The position numbers were made by a program, and so were the translations under genes. This document shows positions 1 to 11,147 of a stretch of 64,000 nt of DNA, piece after piece; position 1 is the first letter of the stretch, and every line of letters starts with the position of its first letter. The notes below the pieces were generated by a model. That model had not been told where the DNA came from and searched no databases. It worked only from the letters and a program-made list of their open reading frames with translations. Source of the DNA: a virus; the IMG/VR virus record IMGVR_UViG_3300043429_000255, positions 1-64,000 of that record, one strand, 5' to 3'.

Positions 1-710
1 TCTATTGATGATCCCTCCGATAGCAAGGTTGCACCCTCTGGAACAAAAGGTGGAGTCACTGTTGGAGTGGGCTCTGGTGTTGGTGTAGGAGTGGGTTCTG
101 GTGTAGGTGTTGGAGCAACTGGTTCTGGCTCTAATACTGGTGGCTGTTCTACCTGAACAATCCCGTACTGCTCTAGAGTTACAATGCTTCCATCTGTAAG
201 GCGAACACCAGTGCGAGTCTGTCCTTCATAAGTTGGTCCAGTCAATGAGTAGGATATTGCAACCGTTCCATCTGTATTAATAGCCGCAACTATGTTAATG
301 TTTGTTGGCTCAGTAGCACCCTGCAGCCAAATAGGTCTAGCAGAGATGTCTACCTGAAATCCTCCATCAGATGCACGAATTATTAGGTGTTCGTCAGATC
401 TATTTTGTGGGTAAACTACCCAGTCCATTGAGTATAGAGATATAGAGGGTGTTGATGGATATGTCCAGTAGGTGCCATCTGGATTACCAAATGTGATTAC
501 AGAGTTGGTCGTTGCATAAACAGAGTCATATACTACTCCGTCAAATGTTACTGTAGTTGTCAGTGGCACCTGGTAAGATGAGTCATCTCCACCAGGAGTA
601 GTAACAACAACTACAACAGGCTCTGTAGTTTCATTTGCCAGGGCTGGGGTAGCAAAAAATAGTGGCACAAAGGCCAAAGCTAGTGCTGCTAAAAGTCTTG
701 GGGTTTTAAT
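1..710 (-). CDS. exported protein with Pro/Thr/Glu linker, ATT start, partial
   Basis: The reading frame is open from the window edge to an in-frame TAG at 738-740 and holds no ATG, GTG or TTG before the signal sequence. The ribosome site AAGGAG at 717-722 lies six bases before an ATT at 708-710, which I take as the start. Translation gives Ile/Met-K-T-P-R, then a hydrophobic stretch ending ATPALA-N, a typical Sec signal peptide. About 170 residues of probable beta-structure follow, then a PTPEPTPTPTPEPTP linker, and the frame leaves the window at its C-terminal side. Such linkers are common in wall-crossing proteins of Gram-positive bacteria. It would act outside the cell membrane; function unknown. 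An extended -10 promoter (749-757) sits just upstream, after the nrd terminator. A sequencing error that removed a normal start is the alternative explanation for the ATT. Confidence 0.75.
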   Translation of the reverse strand, partial: MKTPRLLAALALAFVPLFFATPALANETTEPVVVVVTTPGGDDSSYQVPLTTTVTFDGVVYDSVYATTNSVITFGNPDGTYWTYPSTPSISLYSMDWVVYPQNRSDEHLIIRASDGGFQVDISARPIWLQGATEPTNINIVAAINTDGTVAISYSLTGPTYEGQTRTGVRLTDGSIVTLEQYGIVQVEQPPVLEPEPVAPTPTPEPTPTPTPEPTPTVTPPFVPEGATLLSEGSSI

Positions 711-748
711 TTGTATCTCCTTGTTAGTGGGGTATGTCTAACAAGATA

Positions 749-757
749 ATTATATCA
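749..757 (-). promoter_or_regulatory. extended -10 promoter TGaTATAAT
   Basis: The minus strand reads TGATATAAT. It lies between the terminator at 772-801 and the ATT-start exported gene, giving a leader of about 30 bases that contains AAGGAG. No clear -35 box is visible. Confidence 0.7.
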
Positions 758-771
758 CTGTTTAAATATAG

Positions 772-801
772 AAAAAGGGGGGCTAGACTATGCTGCCCCC
801 C
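772..801 (-). terminator. intrinsic terminator after nrdF
   Basis: On the minus strand a 7-bp GGGGGGC/GCCCCCC stem with an 11-base loop is followed by TTTTTC. It starts 12 bases after the nrdF stop and ends the nrdI-nrdE-nrdF unit. Confidence 0.9.
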
Positions 802-813
802 AAGTCCTATGGA

Positions 814-3873
<3,060 letters not shown>

Positions 3874-3887
<14 letters not shown>

Positions 3888-4275
3888 TTAGTAGACCTAA
3901 CCTTTCCTTTACCTTAATTACATCTTCTTGTGTGCCAAAGATTTCCACTCTAGCTATAACTGGTACCCCAGTCTTTTGAGAAATCATATCTGCAGCTTTG
4001 CAGTAATGCTCTCCAAAGTTTGTGTTTCCAAAACCAACTACACCAAGCAGAAGGTCTCTGTTTTGTTTAATATTTAAAAAACGTCGTACCTGTCTGGGGA
4101 TTGCAGATCCTTCATTCCCTCCACCATAAGTTGGAACAAATAAAACGTAATAATCATCAACCACGGTAGGGCTGTCAACATCATCGCTAATAGGAATACG
4201 GATAGAATGCTCATTTAGTTTCTCCACGAATCGTTTAGTGTTGCCTGAATAATTAGAAAAGTAAACAATATCCAT
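3874..4275 (-). CDS. nrdI: NrdI flavodoxin-like activator of NrdF
   Basis: NrdI is the flavoprotein that supplies the oxidant used to assemble the Mn-tyrosyl cofactor in NrdF. The 133-residue protein opens with [15 protein letters not shown], the FMN phosphate-binding loop. It also has the [17 protein letters not shown] and [15 protein letters not shown] segments characteristic of the family. It is first in the nrd operon and overlaps nrdE. The ribosome site is weak (GAAAGG about 16 bases upstream). The MDIVYF start is chosen because the family begins just before this strand. Confidence 0.95.
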
Positions 4276-4316
4276 TGAATAGATACACTTTACCTTTCTA
4301 AAATGGGGACAGATAA

Positions 4317-4343
4317 GGGGAGAGAACTGTTTGCCCTCTCCCC
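4317..4343 (-). terminator. hairpin terminator before nrdI
   Basis: An 8-bp perfect stem GGGGAGAG/CTCTCCCC with an 11-base loop follows the stop of the exported protein gene. On the minus strand the next bases are TTATCTG, a weak U tract, so termination may be partial. Confidence 0.65.
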
Positions 4344-4361
4344 AAATCTATTATACATCAA

Positions 4362-5264
4362 TTACTTAACAGGCTTAACCTGAAGCTTCTTTCCAACCTT
4401 AGTGTTGTATCGCTTAGCAAGTGAGTTGTACTTAGCCTTTAGAGATGCAATCTCTGCATCCTTTGCAGCAACAGCTGCAGACAAAGCGGTAACCTGTGTT
4501 GCTAGGTCAGCAGCTGATACTGAGAATGCAACCTCAGTTGTAGCCTTTGCCAAACCAGCTACATCAGTAGCAGTGATCTTTGAGATACCTGCAACTGCAC
4601 CTGCAACGGTAGGAGTGGTGATAACACCCTCATAACGCTTGTCAGTTGCATCGTAAGTTAGTGCAGTCTTAACTGTACCACGAAGAACTGAGGTTGTAAT
4701 GGTTGCGTTAGTTACAGCGTTACCAAATACGTCAGTTACGTTAGCAGTGAAGTCAACGTCTACACCTAGTCCAGCAAATGCAGGAACTGATGTTGTTAGA
4801 GTGTATGCAGCACCTGCAGTACCCTTAACTACATAAGTAGTTGAGTCTCCACCAACGGTAACTACAACTGAACCAGCAGTAGTTGAAGTGGTGAATGCAT
4901 AGAAGGTAACTGTGGTTCCTGAACCTGAGTTAGCTGAGAATGTTGCAGAACCTGCTGAAGCTGCTACTGGAGCAGATACAGTTGCAAGAGCTGAAACTAG
5001 CTTAACACCAGTTGCAGTAGCTGAAACAGTAGTGTTTGCAGCAACAGTAACTACAACCTTAAGGGCATCTGCAGCATCTACAGAGTTGTCTGCAGGTACT
5101 GGAAGTAGCACTGGATCAGCAGCAGTTGCGGCTGCGGTAACTGATACGTTGTTTACAGTCAATGCTGCTGAGATAGCTGCATTAGCTGGAGCTGCTACTA
5201 GAGCAGATGTTACAAGTGCTACTGCAGAGGCAATAGCGATTAGTGGCTTCTTTAGTGAAGTCAT
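4362..5264 (-). CDS. exported Ala/Thr/Val-rich surface-type protein
   Basis: This 300-residue protein has a clear Sec signal peptide: basic MTSLKK, a hydrophobic core, and cleavage near APANA-A at residue 29. Residues about 30-245 are Ala/Thr/Ser/Val-rich, with an Ig-like segment near 150-245 (DVDFTANVTDVFGNAVTNA). A coiled coil (residues 250-285, KDAEIASLKAKYNSL) and a basic tail follow. I do not recognise a named family. The layout resembles actinobacterial surface proteins and not a virion protein. It has its own site AAGGAG and a terminator behind it, and it sits between terL and nrdI. A role in altering the infected cell surface, for example excluding other phages, is inference. Confidence 0.75.
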   Translation of the reverse strand: MTSLKKPLIAIASAVALVTSALVAAPANAAISAALTVNNVSVTAAATAADPVLLPVPADNSVDAADALKVVVTVAANTTVSATATGVKLVSALATVSAPVAASAGSATFSANSGSGTTVTFYAFTTSTTAGSVVVTVGGDSTTYVVKGTAGAAYTLTTSVPAFAGLGVDVDFTANVTDVFGNAVTNATITTSVLRGTVKTALTYDATDKRYEGVITTPTVAGAVAGISKITATDVAGLAKATTEVAFSVSAADLATQVTALSAAVAAKDAEIASLKAKYNSLAKRYNTKVGKKLQVKPVK

Positions 5265-5296
5265 TATTCTCCTTATTGTTATTTATATTTTTGATT

Positions 5297-7069
5297 TTAG
5301 ATTAAATCAAATCTTTGTAGATATTCTTGCACCTCTTTGGGCATAGGCTTATATTTTATCACATTATTAGAATCGCTGTCAAGCGTCTGTTTTGGTCTAT
5401 CTCTAAAGGTATGAACCTCTACTTCAAGGTTTGTGTTTTTAGGTGTGTGGCTAATTGCCCCAAAAATAGCCCCACAAACAGCATCTGCAAGGTCTTTAGA
5501 AAGTTTTCTAGGGTGGTCAACACGATTCCTCATAATCTTAAGCTCTGTCAGCTCTTCGAATAGAAGTTCGATTGCAGGCATAGCCAGACGTTCTTCATAC
5601 ACAAGCATAGCCATATCTTCATAATGTTTCTTAGCAACAGAAACAGTCTCAGTTCTCATTCCTACAGACTTTAGCTCATTTTGGATATCAAATGATTGCC
5701 AGCGGTCAAACGATACCATACCAATATTAAAACCTTGTCTACGAAGATTCTGGATCCACTGTTTCACCTCTGAAAGATTTACTGGACCCTCGATCCTTGG
5801 CTCCCAATACACAACAGCGTCTACAATGACCATAGGAACTACCTGCTCGTAATCTTTCATTACCTGAACAGACACCCACTTTTCTACGTGAGCAATTGCT
5901 ACAGCACACTTGTCATGTTTCTGTGCAAGGTCAGCGTGAACAAAGTAAACCTTATCTGGGTCTGGCTTAAACGTTTCATCGAACCTCTTAGAGCTGTCAA
6001 TTGGGTTTCTAATAGTCATGCAGGCACGAACCTTGTCTTGCTGCTTAAAGAATGCGTCAGATGCAAAGGTTGGGACACAGGCAAAACGTTGCATAGCGTC
6101 ACCAATGTCTGTATAGAATGCAAGCTTAAAGTCATCTATTTTACGAGTAGGGTTTACTACCCAAGTTGGTCTTTTAATTGCAAACATTCCTGGATACTTA
6201 TATGAAAGAATTTCATCCTCATCCCATTCAATCTCTAGAGAGTTACCCTCTGCATCTTCTGGCAAATCTGGATTCATAATAAACTTGTGAGTTTTACGAA
6301 TGACATTTTTCTCTGCAATAACTGCGTCATATCTTGTAGAAATAAAGTCTCCTGGGAAACGAGGAAATGATAGTAGGGCTACCTTACCTAAATCTGGGAA
6401 ACGTGAATCTACTGATGCACGGAAAGCCTTGTAGATATTATCTGCAGTCTTACCCTGATCATTACCTGTGCCAATCTCTTGAGCAAAACCAGATATCTCA
6501 TCAAGAACTGCGAGTATAAGGTTAAGACCCTCATGTGATTCTCTCTCAGAGTGGCCTGAGTAGACTGTAATCGAATGATCAAACTCAATACTTTCAGCCT
6601 TGGCGTTAAACTTGCCAGCGAACCACGGAGACCTTTCAATCTTTGATTTAAATCCTTTAAAGAAAACGTTCTTTGCCTGCTGGGCGTTGATAGCCACGTT
6701 AATGATGTCAATAGCGTCACCGCTTGGTTTACCAAAATAGCGAGCAGGGTCTTTAAGGCATAGTAGCTTATAGACAATATAAGAACAAGCAACTGTAGAA
6801 GTAAAGTCCTTCCCAGATCCCTTACCAAGCTGAAGAATGATTTCATTTTTAGTGTATTTCTTGTAATAGCGACGACCCTCCTCTTCTCCCAGAAGATCGA
6901 TAACATCTTCTAGTTTGTATATCTGGCTCATGGCCTCAACGATATCGTACTGAATTTGTGACAGCGGTGGCTGGTTAAGATAGTCTTCGCCCTCAACAAA
7001 TGTCCTAGCGTCTACTGGACGTTCTGCAAAGTTGTCAGATTTGAGGGCTTCTAAGAAATCATTAAACAT
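5297..7069 (-). CDS. terL: terminase large subunit
   Basis: This is the motor ATPase and nuclease that packages DNA through the portal. The 590-residue protein has Walker A GKGSGKD at 82-88 and Walker B ILAVLDE ending in D190-E191. The C-terminal RNase H-like nuclease has acidic residues at D381 (VHADLAQ), D456 (VSFDRW) and D527/D530 (KDLADAVCGA). The start overlaps the small-subunit candidate by eight bases. The gene lies downstream of the replication block and about 35 kb from the portal. I cannot tell a headful packaging type from a cos type here. Confidence 0.93.
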   Translation of the reverse strand: MFNDFLEALKSDNFAERPVDARTFVEGEDYLNQPPLSQIQYDIVEAMSQIYKLEDVIDLLGEEEGRRYYKKYTKNEIILQLGKGSGKDFTSTVACSYIVYKLLCLKDPARYFGKPSGDAIDIINVAINAQQAKNVFFKGFKSKIERSPWFAGKFNAKAESIEFDHSITVYSGHSERESHEGLNLILAVLDEISGFAQEIGTGNDQGKTADNIYKAFRASVDSRFPDLGKVALLSFPRFPGDFISTRYDAVIAEKNVIRKTHKFIMNPDLPEDAEGNSLEIEWDEDEILSYKYPGMFAIKRPTWVVNPTRKIDDFKLAFYTDIGDAMQRFACVPTFASDAFFKQQDKVRACMTIRNPIDSSKRFDETFKPDPDKVYFVHADLAQKHDKCAVAIAHVEKWVSVQVMKDYEQVVPMVIVDAVVYWEPRIEGPVNLSEVKQWIQNLRRQGFNIGMVSFDRWQSFDIQNELKSVGMRTETVSVAKKHYEDMAMLVYEERLAMPAIELLFEELTELKIMRNRVDHPRKLSKDLADAVCGAIFGAISHTPKNTNLEVEVHTFRDRPKQTLDSDSNNVIKYKPMPKEVQEYLQRFDLI

Positions 7070-7601
7070 CGTTATTGACCACCACTGTAATTACTTCTTT
7101 TTCCTTAGCAACATTAGAAAGCCTACGCATAATCTCATCTCTAATCTGAGGATATTCCTGAGCGATATCTTTTAGAATGCCCACAAGAATTTCCTGGTTC
7201 TTTTCAATTTCAACCATTTCTTCGGCAAGTTCTTTGTTCTCAAGCAATCCTGCTTTTTGCAGCATATCGATACGCTTGGATTCTAGGTCCATAACAAGCT
7301 TAATACCTGCAGTCTTTGCCCCAAGATTGGCTGTAGTAGTTGCGTCGTCAATGACTTCGTATGCCTTGCTAATAAGTTTGCTATAGTGAGTGTCTGCACC
7401 AACGAGAGCCTCTTTTGCACGAGCACGGATAGCTGCGTTATCTGCAGCCATTGCCCTCCATTCGTCAATGTATCCTACAACCCTTTGTCTTGGAATAGCA
7501 AGCTCTTTAGAAATCTGGGTAGCGTCAGATCCTGCTAGATACTTTTCAACAACCTTATTTACGTTGTCTAAGTGTTCTACCGTTAGGTCTTCAAAAGACA
7601 T
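7062..7601 (-). CDS. probable terminase small subunit
   Basis: The 179-residue protein has an N-terminal helix-turn-helix (about 20-50, GSDATQISKELAIPRQRVVGYIDEW). A long, charged helical region follows (70-165), the usual plan of a DNA-recognising, oligomerising small terminase. It is directly upstream of terL with an eight-base overlap. Assignment rests on position and domain plan, since small terminases diverge quickly. The site AGGAG is just upstream, inside the end of the preceding 50-codon gene. Confidence 0.7.
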   Translation of the reverse strand: MSFEDLTVEHLDNVNKVVEKYLAGSDATQISKELAIPRQRVVGYIDEWRAMAADNAAIRARAKEALVGADTHYSKLISKAYEVIDDATTTANLGAKTAGIKLVMDLESKRIDMLQKAGLLENKELAEEMVEIEKNQEILVGILKDIAQEYPQIRDEIMRRLSNVAKEKEVITVVVNNDV

Positions 7602-7602
7602 A

Positions 7603-7755
7603 CTATCTCCTCGATCTTCTTAATTTAAACTTAGCAAGATATACATAGATAGTCTCTACGCTTGTCCCACATTCTTTTGCAATCTCTTCTGGACTCTTTT
7701 TATCCATCCAGTAACGTTTCTTTAGCCATGCTTCATTAGTATACAGCTTTGACAT
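7603..7755 (-). CDS. 50-residue homeodomain-like helix-turn-helix protein
   Basis: A short frame missed by length cut-offs fills the gap between the RuvC-like gene and the small terminase. Its ATG shares one base with the TAA of the gene before it (TAATG), and its TAG ends one base before the next ATG, so it sits inside a translationally coupled run. The product has a KKSPEEIAKECGTSVETIYVYLAKF helix-turn-helix (residues 19-43) and a basic RRSRR tail, so it probably binds DNA. It could help recognise the packaging site or act as a regulator; function unknown. Confidence 0.72.
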   Translation of the reverse strand: MSKLYTNEAWLKKRYWMDKKSPEEIAKECGTSVETIYVYLAKFKLRRSRR

Positions 7756-8333
7756 TAGCTAGTCAACCTTTCCCAATTGTTAATCGCATAGTGACCAATA
7801 CCAATAGCATCTGCGACATCATTATCACTAACTAGCTTATCATATTGAATGTTTATGTAATTAATTGTTTTTTCTTTTCTAAGATTTCTTTCATAAGTTT
7901 TTAGCCAAGAATCTGATTTATCTGGGTACTGTTTCTTTATCAGGAACTTCTCTTCTTTGGTAAGCTTCTTATTATTAATAAAGTTTTGCCAAGTAATTGG
8001 TGCCACAGCCTTTATTTGAGATACCCCAGTCATTCCAGCAGCCCCCAGAAGAGCTCCCTGCACTAGAGCAAGATCTGCAGCAGTCTTAGGACTATTCATA
8101 AACACAGTATGCTCAATAACAATTGCATCAGCACCGCCGTATGCTTCTAGAAAAGCCTTGGTCTTTTTACCTGCGTCTAAAACCTTGTCGTACGTTGTTA
8201 TGCCAGAGTATTTAATCTTGCCGAAGGACTGCAATTCTTTTCCAGAAAATAAAGCAAAGGCAAGACTATTCGTACTTGCATCAATAGCCAAAATCTTATT
8301 TGGTTTATTGGTCAGTGAGCTTAGTTTTGCCAT
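7755..8333 (-). CDS. RuvC-like Holliday junction resolvase
   Basis: The 192-residue RNase H-fold nuclease has the acidic residues of the RuvC family: D18 in ILAIDAST, E74 in IVIEH, and D172/D175 in NDVADAIGIGHYA. It would cut branched DNA formed by recombination and replication before packaging. It overlaps the zinc-ribbon gene upstream by 29 bases and the 50-residue helix-turn-helix gene downstream by one base. It sits next to terminase, where many phages keep their resolvase. Confidence 0.82.
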   Translation of the reverse strand: MAKLSSLTNKPNKILAIDASTNSLAFALFSGKELQSFGKIKYSGITTYDKVLDAGKKTKAFLEAYGGADAIVIEHTVFMNSPKTAADLALVQGALLGAAGMTGVSQIKAVAPITWQNFINNKKLTKEEKFLIKKQYPDKSDSWLKTYERNLRKEKTINYINIQYDKLVSDNDVADAIGIGHYAINNWERLTS

Positions 8334-8604
8334 TTGCTATACCTTTTACTTGTCTAAGAATCTTGTCTACCTCTTTTGGATCGATAACACACTTCTCGCA
8401 AGTCTTCTCGTCATTATAGATAGAAAGTGGCTCATTACAGATCTTACATCTGCGATCCTTGTTCTTTCTTCTTTCTCTGCGAGTTTGTTCATATCTTAGA
8501 GAAATCTTTTCTTTAGTTGCAGAGTCTCTGCAAGGTACAGAACAGTAAATCTGATATGAGGTTTTTGGCGAAAAGTTATTATCACACCATTGACAATGTT
8601 TCAT
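8305..8604 (-). CDS. small double zinc-ribbon protein
   Basis: The 99-residue protein has two cysteine clusters. The first is CQWC with a later C-x3-C in IYCSVPC (residues 4-25); the second is CKIC with C-EKC (about 53-72). A basic RRERRKNKDRR stretch joins them. It resembles small zinc-binding proteins that touch nucleic acid. It overlaps both neighbours (Cas4-like nuclease and RuvC-like resolvase), which suggests a role in DNA processing. No named family is recognised. Confidence 0.7.
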   Translation of the reverse strand: MKHCQWCDNNFSPKTSYQIYCSVPCRDSATKEKISLRYEQTRRERRKNKDRRCKICNEPLSIYNDEKTCEKCVIDPKEVDKILRQVKGIANGKTKLTDQ

Positions 8605-9391
8605 CTATAGGCTCCAAGGATTCAATCCTGATAGTTCCCTTGCCAGCTTCTGCACATGCTGCCTGGATAGGACATGTCTTGCAGATCTTTGAGTTAGAAC
8701 GATAGACTTTTTCTGGCAGGGTTTTATCTTCCCAAGCCTTACGAACAGTCTTCATCCAGTCAAATGCCTGGTTTACCCACTTAACTAGGTAACTATCTTT
8801 AGTCACCTCAATAGGCAAAATCAATAGTTCGTGGTTGTTCTTATTCTCATATATAAGCACAGCCCTTGATTTGCCTAAAATTTTCATATAGATAAGCAGC
8901 TGAACAAGATGTCCAGTCTTTGGCTTACCGCTTGCCTTACGATACTCAAATCCTTCGTGTGGCATTGTCTTAATTTCTCCAAGAAGGTCTTCACCATCCC
9001 AATCAAGAATTACGTCACCATAACCAAAAATTGGAGGATCCTCTGCCTTGATCATGAACTCTGAGTCTTTTAGAATTCCTGCATTGGCCATAGCTTCCTG
9101 GATACGCTCATGCGACTTTGTACCAGCAGTCATATTTGCACCGCCGTAAGCGTCTGCATTGTCAGTGAAGTTAGCACCACTAAAAGCAATGTACCAATAA
9201 CGAGCACACTCTCCATGTGAGAATGCAATTGTTGAAGGTGCAAATGTCTTCTTTGTCTGGAACTTGTCTACACGCTTTACGGTATATCCAGTATTAATCT
9301 TTTCAATTAGCTCTGCAGTGTTAAGAAAAGAGGCAACCCTATTGTCTACCTTTTTTAGCATAACCTGACTTAATAAATTTTTAGCCATCAT
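8582..9391 (-). CDS. Cas4/RecB-like PD-(D/E)XK exonuclease with Fe-S cysteines
   Basis: The 269-residue protein has the nuclease core D126 and E139-x-K141 (GYGDVILD ... LLGEIK) and a QLLIYMKIL helix that fits the QxxxY motif. Four cysteines flank the core, C62 and C237-x2-C240-x5-C246, the pattern that holds a 4Fe-4S cluster in Cas4 and AddB-type nucleases. It probably resects DNA ends to feed RecA or a resolvase. No CRISPR array or cas gene lies nearby, so a replication/recombination role is preferred over adaptation. Two adjacent Met codons leave the start uncertain by one residue. Confidence 0.82.
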   Translation of the reverse strand: MMAKNLLSQVMLKKVDNRVASFLNTAELIEKINTGYTVKRVDKFQTKKTFAPSTIAFSHGECARYWYIAFSGANFTDNADAYGGANMTAGTKSHERIQEAMANAGILKDSEFMIKAEDPPIFGYGDVILDWDGEDLLGEIKTMPHEGFEYRKASGKPKTGHLVQLLIYMKILGKSRAVLIYENKNNHELLILPIEVTKDSYLVKWVNQAFDWMKTVRKAWEDKTLPEKVYRSNSKICKTCPIQAACAEAGKGTIRIESLEPIDETLSMV

Positions 9392-9399
9392 TTTGTACC

Positions 9400-9723
9400 C
9401 TAGCGAGTAATGTACTTAAGTGCTGATACTAGTGCATTGATTGATTCTGCAGCAGTATAGTACAAGTTCTTCTTCGCTCTGTCTCCTTTATCTACGTTTG
9501 CCATCCAGGTTGCCTTAAAAGACATCTTAGCTGCAATTGCTTGCAATCTAACAATTTCAATTGTTGCTACCTGTAATGGAATATCTGGTTTAATAATAAT
9601 CTTAGCAATGAATGTAAGTGCATCGGTTAGCTCTTTGTCATCCATGTAGTCTGCGATATCAGCAAGGCCGTTTATCATGTCTAGTGTTGTTGGTGCTGGT
9701 GCTCCCAAATCATTATTCTGCAT
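9400..9723 (-). CDS. hypothetical helical protein
   Basis: This 107-residue protein (MQNNDLGAPAP start) is predicted mostly helical, with no motif I recognise. I chose the ATG at 9723 because AGGA lies seven bases upstream. Starts at 9738 and 9777 are also open but overlap the previous gene further. It lies between an oxygenase and the Cas4-like nuclease, in the recombination block. Confidence 0.6.
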   Translation of the reverse strand: MQNNDLGAPAPTTLDMINGLADIADYMDDKELTDALTFIAKIIIKPDIPLQVATIEIVRLQAIAAKMSFKATWMANVDKGDRAKKNLYYTAAESINALVSALKYITR

Positions 9724-10534
9724 CTGCAAATCCTGCATTCTCTTCGTAACTAATGCCAAGGGCCAATCCTTCAGCATTATATATGTTCCATGCTAACATA
9801 TTTGCTGGGTGCTTGTCAACTTCATTTTGGTATTTTTTACGCTCTTCAGGAAATAACTCTGGATCAATTGGGTTTTTCTGACCAGTCCACCTGTAGTTTG
9901 TTGGTAGGCAATAATCAAAGCTTACAATCTCAACAAATTCTCCTGGCTTCCATTTACGCTTAGATCTCCAGTGAATTTGATTAACAGCACTAAAGATTAT
10001 TGCATCCCCCAGCTTTAGATCATAAGGCTTATCTTCAACCCACAAAGTCCAATCATCAACATTTCCACCAATCATATAATTAAAAGTTACTAAATTTTCA
10101 TCGGCGTCTAAGTGTGGAGGCAATGCTGGTGCCATCTTTCCATCGCCGTACTTCATGTCGTAGTCAATATAGTTATAGTGAGTTAGCCTTAGTGGCTCTT
10201 TGTATATGGGCTTGCAGTAACCATCCATTATTTGTTCTATCTCTGGAGGGCAATCAAACTCAATTAGTAGTCTGGACATGTGAGTAATAAGCTTTGGGTG
10301 AAACCTAGAAGATCCATAGTATTGTTCCTGCTCTCCTGGTAAGGCATAGTATCCAGGATCATTATCCATAAGCTTTCTATTTGTCTCTATTACATCTCTA
10401 AGAAGCTGAACTTGCTCATCTGTAAATGGTTTTTCAACATAGATTGGAAGGTCCACGTTGTATTTTTCAAACCCTGTTAAAAACTTATGCATTGGTGCTG
10501 GGCTAAGCGATCCTTCAGTGTCAGAGTTTATCAT
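9713..10534 (-). CDS. 2OG-Fe(II) oxygenase, prolyl-4-hydroxylase-like
   Basis: The 273-residue protein has the iron-binding facial triad of the 2-oxoglutarate oxygenase superfamily: H141-x-D143 (PPHLDAD) and distal H188 (VNQIHWRSKRKW). A double-stranded beta-helix pattern lies between them (WTLWVEDKPYDLKLGDAIIF). Such enzymes hydroxylate proteins, nucleic acids or small molecules; the substrate here is unknown. It is followed by a related enzyme with the same VEDKPY...L segment (10581-11147), so the two are probably old duplicates. An extended -10 box TGATAAAAT lies 28 bases upstream, with AAAGGA in the leader. Confidence 0.82.
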   Translation of the reverse strand: MINSDTEGSLSPAPMHKFLTGFEKYNVDLPIYVEKPFTDEQVQLLRDVIETNRKLMDNDPGYYALPGEQEQYYGSSRFHPKLITHMSRLLIEFDCPPEIEQIMDGYCKPIYKEPLRLTHYNYIDYDMKYGDGKMAPALPPHLDADENLVTFNYMIGGNVDDWTLWVEDKPYDLKLGDAIIFSAVNQIHWRSKRKWKPGEFVEIVSFDYCLPTNYRWTGQKNPIDPELFPEERKKYQNEVDKHPANMLAWNIYNAEGLALGISYEENAGFADAE

Positions 10535-10561
10535 TCTTGTTTTTTCCTTTATCTTGTACCA

Positions 10562-10570
10562 ATTTTATCA
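10562..10570 (-). promoter_or_regulatory. extended -10 promoter TGaTAAAAT
   Basis: The minus strand reads TGATAAAAT in the 46-base gap between two oxygenase genes, with AAAGGA downstream before the next start. Confidence 0.5.
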
Positions 10571-10580
10571 CAAAAAGGCA

Positions 10581-11147
10581 CTAGGCGTAGTACTGATCTC
10601 TAAACTTTTTGACTTTTTCATCCATAAGAGCGTAATGGCTTTCTGGAGTTGTCTCTGGATCTTCTTCTGAGAAATGACAAAAAATCATGTCCACGAAGTC
10701 TCCATCCTTAAACTCTGCTCTCTCTCTCCAGTGGACCTGGTGGGTACCACTAAAGAATAGTGCCTGATTGTCAGATAGAGTATAGGGCTTATCTTCAACT
10801 ACAATTGCCCAAGGCATAGATGATTTTACCTGAATATCAAATGTTATTCTTTGCTCTTTAAAGGTTTCATCATAGTGTGGGAATAGGAGTGGGTTTAGCC
10901 CTCTACTATTCTCATATCTAGCAAAAGACAGTTCTTTTAAAACCAGCTTTTTGTCGAAGTTATCATTAGCTATCTTAACAATCTTTTCTACAACCTTGTC
11001 TGGAAGCCAAGAAAAATATGCTGTGTGAGCAAAATTCTCCTGATAAGACTTCTTGTTCTCTGGAGTATTTTCTACATGTTCATATATTGCCAAGATATCT
11101 TCTTCGGAAAATACCTGGTCTACAATCTTATTCTCTACTGCCGTCAT
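10581..11147 (-). CDS. 2OG-Fe(II) oxygenase
   Basis: The 188-residue protein has metal ligands H91-x-D93 (FPHYDET) and H139 (THQVHWRERAEF). The middle segment AIVVEDKPYTLSDNQALFF closely matches the neighbour at 9713-10534. The substrate is unknown. Its start overlaps the end of the nuclease-like gene 11128-11433 by 20 bases, tying it to the recombination block. Confidence 0.8.
   Translation of the reverse strand: MTAVENKIVDQVFSEEDILAIYEHVENTPENKKSYQENFAHTAYFSWLPDKVVEKIVKIANDNFDKKLVLKELSFARYENSRGLNPLLFPHYDETFKEQRITFDIQVKSSMPWAIVVEDKPYTLSDNQALFFSGTHQVHWRERAEFKDGDFVDMIFCHFSEEDPETTPESHYALMDEKVKKFRDQYYA

Noticed and set aside
8582-9391. CRISPR system suggested by the Cas4-like gene
   Set aside because: No repeat-spacer array or other cas gene was seen in the window; the nuclease fits the recombination block.
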